Below are positions 4,260 through 7,403 of a stretch of DNA of 7,403 bases, piece by piece. Source of the DNA: Desulfuromonadaceae bacterium (GTDB lineage Bacteria > Desulfobacterota > Desulfuromonadia > Desulfuromonadales > SZUA-540). The position numbers and the translations under genes were made by a program. The stretch is taken from the NCBI GenBank assembly GCA_003250235.1, contig QKGY01000165.1, positions 1-7,403 of the forward strand, read 5' to 3'. The notes under the pieces were generated by a model. That model made no database searches. It saw nothing but the letters and a program-made list of their open reading frames with translations, and had not been told where the DNA came from. Within the stretch, counting starts at the first letter, position 1. Every line of letters begins with the position of its first letter.

Positions 4260-5393
4260 ATGAAAGCAAATCGTTTCAGACGTCTTAGACGTCTTGTTTC
4301 TGTCTTCAGCCTGTGTCTGCTGACTGTTGCCGCCAACGGCCTGGCTGCGGACACCATCAAGATCGGTGTTGCAGGTCCCCACACCGGAGACCTGGCCCCT
4401 TACGGCATCCCCACCATGGAAGCCTGCCAGATGGTCACGGCCCAGGTTAATGCTTCGGGTGGCGTACTCGGTAAGCAGATCGAACTGTTGCCCATGGACG
4501 ACCAATGCAAGCCTGAAATCGCCACCAACGTGGCCACCAAGCTGGTTTCCGACGGTGTCTCCATCGTTATCGGCCACGTCTGCTCCGGTGCCACCAAAGC
4601 GGCTATGGGAATTTATAAAGAAGCCAACGTCATCGCCATCTCCCCTTCGGCCACCAATCCTCCTCTGACCCAGAGCGGCGAATACCCCAATTTCTACCGT
4701 ACCATCGCTCCTGACGATATGCAGGGCAAACTGGCCGCCGATTTTGCCACCGGCAAGCTCGGCGCCAAAAAGATCGCCATCATTCATGACAAAGGCGACT
4801 ACGGCAAAGGCTTCGCCGATTTCGCCCAGCAGTTCATCGAGAAGGGCGGAAAAGCCAAGGTCGTCATGTACGAGGGGATCACCCCCGGCGCCATGGATTA
4901 CTCCGCCGTGGTTCAGAAGATCCGCCGTGAAGGCGCTGACGTCGTTGTCTTCGGCGGGTATCATCCCGAGGCTTCCAAACTGGTCGGCCAGATGAAGAAG
5001 AAGCGCGTCGACATTCCCTTCATCGGTCCCGACGGCATCAAAGGCGACGGTTTCCTGGAGATTGCCGGCCGCAATGCCGAAGGCGTTTATGCTACCGGTC
5101 CCATGGACGTCTCCAAGTACCCCCTCAACAAAGCGGCTCATGAAGCGTACGTGAAGCAATACGGCAAGGAGCCCGGGACCTTCTTCGACCAGGGTTATGC
5201 AGCCATGCAGGCGGCTCTGAACGCCATCAAAGTTGCCGGCGGCACCGACTACGCCAAACTTTCCCATGCCCTGAAGAACTCGTATGTCGAGACGACGGTC
5301 GGCAAGATCAAGTTCGACAGCAAGGGCGACGCCGAGGGCGTCGGCTTCTCGGTTTACCAAGTTAAAGACGGCAAGTTCGTCGAAGTTCAATAA
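4260..5393 (+). CDS. livK: Branched-chain amino acid binding protein (LivK/LivJ type)
   Basis: This 377-residue periplasmic binding protein is of the Leu/Ile/Val family (type I fold, peripla_BP_6) and captures the ligand for the LivHM transporter. A Sec signal peptide with a basic start (KANRFRRLRR) and hydrophobic core ends near GLAA (27-30), before DTIKIGVAGPHTGD, the usual mature start of LivJ/K proteins. Cys83 and Cys108 lie where the family forms its disulfide (DDQC, GHVCSG). SPSATNPPL (128-136) and DKGDYGKGFA (177-186) match the binding-cleft and second-lobe segments of the family. The frame is open 22 codons further upstream, but ATG at 4260 is preceded by AAGGAGG with 5 bases of spacing and leads straight into the signal peptide. 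Neighbours livH and livM support the role. Leucine, isoleucine and valine are the expected ligands, though some relatives bind other amino acids. A leader stem-loop lies upstream and a long hairpin follows its stop. Confidence 0.95.
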   Translation: MKANRFRRLRRLVSVFSLCLLTVAANGLAADTIKIGVAGPHTGDLAPYGIPTMEACQMVTAQVNASGGVLGKQIELLPMDDQCKPEIATNVATKLVSDGVSIVIGHVCSGATKAAMGIYKEANVIAISPSATNPPLTQSGEYPNFYRTIAPDDMQGKLAADFATGKLGAKKIAIIHDKGDYGKGFADFAQQFIEKGGKAKVVMYEGITPGAMDYSAVVQKIRREGADVVVFGGYHPEASKLVGQMKKKRVDIPFIGPDGIKGDGFLEIAGRNAEGVYATGPMDVSKYPLNKAAHEAYVKQYGKEPGTFFDQGYAAMQAALNAIKVAGGTDYAKLSHALKNSYVETTVGKIKFDSKGDAEGVGFSVYQVKDGKFVEVQ

Positions 5394-5412
5394 GTAAATT
5401 GTCGCGGGATAT

Positions 5413-5444
5413 TCAGGGGACAGGCTGTAAGGTCTGTCCCCTGA
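5413..5444 (+). repeat. Long intercistronic hairpin, REP-like
   Basis: TCAGGGGACAG (5413-5423) and CTGTCCCCTGA (5434-5444) form a perfect 11-bp stem around a 10-base loop, 19 bases after the livK stop. No U-tract follows, so it is not a classic terminator. Its place between binding-protein and permease genes resembles REP elements that protect the upstream message. The GGGGACAG/CTGTCCCC core resembles motifs found in repetitive extragenic palindromes; a second copy was not seen in this window. Confidence 0.65.
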
Positions 5445-5456
5445 TCATGTCCGCCT

Positions 5457-5518
5457 GAAGCGACTCGCATCCGGGCTTCGTCTCTGGTACACCCTTCCGG
5501 CCAATGCCGCCGGAGACG
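5457..5518 (+). other. Structured spacer upstream of livH
   Basis: The livK-livH gap (151 bases) holds more pairing beyond the REP-like hairpin. GAAGC (5457-5461) can pair with GCTTC (5475-5479), and CGTCTCTGG (5479-5487) can pair with CCGGAGACG (5510-5518) with one G-U pair. No open frame or promoter was recognised. The livH ribosome site that follows (GGAAATAGG before CAAC) is weak. Confidence 0.4.
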
Positions 5519-5544
5519 GTCCGATTCCCACGGAAATAGGCAAC

Positions 5545-6447
5545 ATGGATTACTTTCTCGAACTATTCCTCAGCGGGTTGACCCGGGGGAGCATCTACGC
5601 GCTCATCGCCCTGGGCTACACCATGGTGTACGGCATCATCCAGTTGATCAATTTCGCGCACGGCGAGATTTACATGATCGGTGCGTTCGTCGCTCTGATT
5701 GTCTCCGGGGTGTTGACGATCTACGGGTTTTCCGGGGTGTCCATTCTCATCCTGGCCGCGCTGATCGCGGTGATCTACGCCGCCGCCTACGGATTTACCC
5801 TGGAGCGGATTGCCTACCGGCCGTTGCGCAATGCGCCGAGGCTCTCCCCTCTGATCAGCGCCATCGGCATGTCGCTGTTTTTGCAGAATTACGTGCTGCT
5901 GGCACAAACCCCCGATTTTCTCCCCTTTCCGCAGCTGGTTCCGTCTTTTGAGTTCATGGAGCCCATCGCCCACATCATGGGTTCGGCGGAACTGGTGATC
6001 CTGGTGACCAGCGCGCTGAGCATGGTAGGGCTGACGCTTCTCATCAAGTACACGCGAATCGGCAAAGCCATGAGGGCCACCCAGCAGGACATGATCATGG
6101 CGCGGCTGTCCGGAATCAACGTCGACCGGGTGATCTCCGTCACCTTTATCATCGGTTCGGTCCTGGCGGCCATCGGCGGCGTTCTGGTCGGCTCCTACAT
6201 CGGGCAGATCAACTTCTATATCGGCTTCATGGCTGGCGTGAAGGCTTTTACGGCGGCGGTACTCGGCGGGATCGGCAATATTCCGGGGGCAGCCCTCGGT
6301 GGCTTGGTGCTCGGACTGGCGGAGTCCTTTGCGGCGGGCTATGTGTCGAGTGCCTATGAGGATGTTTTTGCCTTCGGTGTGCTCGTTCTGATTCTGATTC
6401 TGCGTCCGTCCGGCCTGCTCGGCAAGGCGGTCAAGCAGAAAGTCTGA
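5545..6447 (+). CDS. livH: Branched-chain amino acid ABC transporter permease LivH
   Basis: This 300-residue inner-membrane permease is one half of the LivHM channel. The N-terminus GLTRGSIYALIALGYTMVYGIIQLINFAHGEIYMIGA (11-47) is the family hallmark, followed by YRPLRNAPRLSPLISAIGMS (91-110). The cytoplasmic coupling loop that contacts the ATPases is RIGKAMRATQQDMIMARLSGI (171-191), and the C-terminus ends RPSGLLGK (287-294) as usual. About eight hydrophobic helices are visible and length is typical. ATG at 5545 gives the standard start; the ribosome site is weak (GGAAATAGG, then CAAC), so the permease is likely made at a much lower level than LivK, whose site is strong. It follows livK by 151 structured bases and precedes livM by 23 bases. 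No damage to the frame is seen. Confidence 0.96.
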   Translation: MDYFLELFLSGLTRGSIYALIALGYTMVYGIIQLINFAHGEIYMIGAFVALIVSGVLTIYGFSGVSILILAALIAVIYAAAYGFTLERIAYRPLRNAPRLSPLISAIGMSLFLQNYVLLAQTPDFLPFPQLVPSFEFMEPIAHIMGSAELVILVTSALSMVGLTLLIKYTRIGKAMRATQQDMIMARLSGINVDRVISVTFIIGSVLAAIGGVLVGSYIGQINFYIGFMAGVKAFTAAVLGGIGNIPGAALGGLVLGLAESFAAGYVSSAYEDVFAFGVLVLILILRPSGLLGKAVKQKV

Positions 6448-6470
6448 TTGTTTCCGGCGGATAAGAAACC

Positions 6471-7403
6471 ATGATTGCAAATATCAAACGTTCTCTGGGC
6501 ATTGCCCTCTGGTTTATGTTTCTCACCTTCCCCTTCGTGGTGGTCAAGGTCAATACCCTGAAGGATCTGGTCGAATGGCGCTGGTTCAATATGCTGTGGA
6601 TCGGGTTGGGGGCTTTTTTCCTGTCCTTGATCTGGCGCTGGGCCATCGAAAGGCGCGCTCACCGCTCCAAAAAAGCGGAAATGGGCGAAGAGCAGATCAA
6701 GGTGGGGCTTGGACAGAGGCTGATGGAGGACCCCAAACTCTATCGTCCGGCGCTGGGCGTTCTTCTGGCCTTCTCGGCGCTCTTCCCCTGGGTTTTCGAC
6801 TCCTACCAGGTCAACATCATGGTGCTCGCCCTGATTTTCGTGGTTCTGGGTCTCGGACTCAATATCACCGTCGGGCTGGCCGGGCTCCTCGACCTGGGTT
6901 ACGTCGCCTTTTTTGCCGCCGGCGCTTATACCTATGCCATTCTCAATACCCATTTCGGCATGGGCTTCTGGGTGTGTCTGCCTCTGGGCGGCCTGATGGG
7001 CGCTCTGCTAGGCACCCTGCTGGGTTTCCCGATCCTGCGTCTGCGCGGCGACTACCTGGCCATCGTCACTCTCGGTTTCGGCTCCATCGCCAAAATCATC
7101 ATCGAGAACTGGGAGGAGGTGTTTAACGGCGCCAAGGGGATCGCCAATATCGCCCGACCGGGGCTGTTCGGAATCGAGATGAGCATTTCGGCCGCCACGA
7201 TCTATACCTACTACCTGATGATCCTCCTGGTCCTGTTCACCATTTTCGTGGTCAACCGGCTCAAGGATTCGCGTATCGGCCGGGCCTGGATCGCCTTGCG
7301 CGAAGACGAGATCGCCTGCGTGGCGATGGGGATCGACATGGCACGCACCAAGCTGTCGGCTTATGCCCTCGGGGCTTTCTGGGCCGGTCTCGTCGGCGTG
7401 ATC
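6471..7403 (+). CDS. livM: Branched-chain amino acid ABC transporter permease LivM, N-terminal part (cut by window edge)
   Basis: The frame runs open from ATG 6471 to the window end, giving 311 residues with no stop; the remaining C-terminus is outside. It is the second membrane half of the LivHM channel. The family core is clear: LGLGLNITVGLAGLLDLGYVAFFAAGAYTYAI (126-157), PILRLRGDYLAIVTLGFGSIAKII (187-210), NGAKGIANIARP (219-230) and the coupling loop REDEIACVAMGIDMARTKLSAYALGAFWAGLVGV (277-310). The first 90 residues hold two extra hydrophobic stretches (about 9-25 and 39-58) and a charged linker (ERRAHRSKKAEMGEEQ), similar to the extended N-terminus of proteobacterial LivM. The ribosome site is poor (GGCGGA 9 bases upstream), consistent with low-level expression coupled to livH, 23 bases upstream. 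The ATPase genes livG and livF would be expected next. Confidence 0.94.
   Translation, partial: MIANIKRSLGIALWFMFLTFPFVVVKVNTLKDLVEWRWFNMLWIGLGAFFLSLIWRWAIERRAHRSKKAEMGEEQIKVGLGQRLMEDPKLYRPALGVLLAFSALFPWVFDSYQVNIMVLALIFVVLGLGLNITVGLAGLLDLGYVAFFAAGAYTYAILNTHFGMGFWVCLPLGGLMGALLGTLLGFPILRLRGDYLAIVTLGFGSIAKIIIENWEEVFNGAKGIANIARPGLFGIEMSISAATIYTYYLMILLVLFTIFVVNRLKDSRIGRAWIALREDEIACVAMGIDMARTKLSAYALGAFWAGLVGVI

Noticed and set aside
4233..5390. A 385-codon open frame on the minus strand
   Set aside because: It is the antisense shadow of livK; the plus-strand frame has a signal peptide, family motifs and a strong ribosome site.
5563..6480. A 305-codon open frame on the minus strand
   Set aside because: It is antisense to livH and reads as a low-complexity polar sequence (Gln, Asp, His, Arg rich) with no domain.

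Overview
The window looks like chromosomal DNA of a Gram-negative, GC-rich anaerobe. The best guess is a deltaproteobacterium of the Desulfuromonadales (Geobacter/Desulfuromonas/Pelobacter type). This rests on protein style, codon use, strong AAGGAGG ribosome sites and the gene set; it is an inference and not a sequence match. No mobile element, rRNA, tRNA or CRISPR array was seen. Every recognisable gene except one small zinc-ribbon protein belongs to amino acid transport.

Minus strand, read from right to left (3749 down to 1): a 51-residue zinc-ribbon protein; a periplasmic polar amino acid binding protein (GlnH/HisJ family, 2757-3554); an unusually long HisM/GlnP-type permease with an extra extracytoplasmic segment (1732-2709); and its ATPase (GlnQ/HisP type, 1005-1739), whose start overlaps the permease stop by 8 bases. 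A good intrinsic terminator (952-977) closes this unit. Just beyond it lie azlC (179-925) and the start of azlD (cut by the window edge at base 1), which overlap in an ATGA. AzlCD is the branched-chain amino acid exporter type.

Plus strand: a branched-chain amino acid ABC importer begins at 4260. It has the binding protein livK (4260-5393), the permease livH (5545-6447) and the permease livM (6471 to beyond the window end). The ATPases livG and livF would be expected to follow but are outside the window.

The 510-base divergent region (3750-4259) holds no convincing gene but is rich in regulatory-looking structure. It contains a sigma-54-like -24/-12 promoter candidate (with an overlapping sigma-70 reading) facing the zinc-ribbon/gln unit, a cluster of nested palindromes about 70-95 bases upstream of it, an inverted repeat in the presumed leader, a GC-rich inverted repeat next to a sigma-70-like promoter for livK, and a stem-loop in the livK leader. 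Both operons also carry strong stem-loops directly after the binding-protein gene, a common way to make more binding protein than membrane components.

Taken together this is an amino acid uptake/efflux island: polar amino acid import, branched-chain import and branched-chain export side by side. I do not see evidence for a wholly new system. The most unusual items are the permease insert, the zinc-ribbon gene at the head of the transporter unit, and the regulatory architecture of the divergent region.
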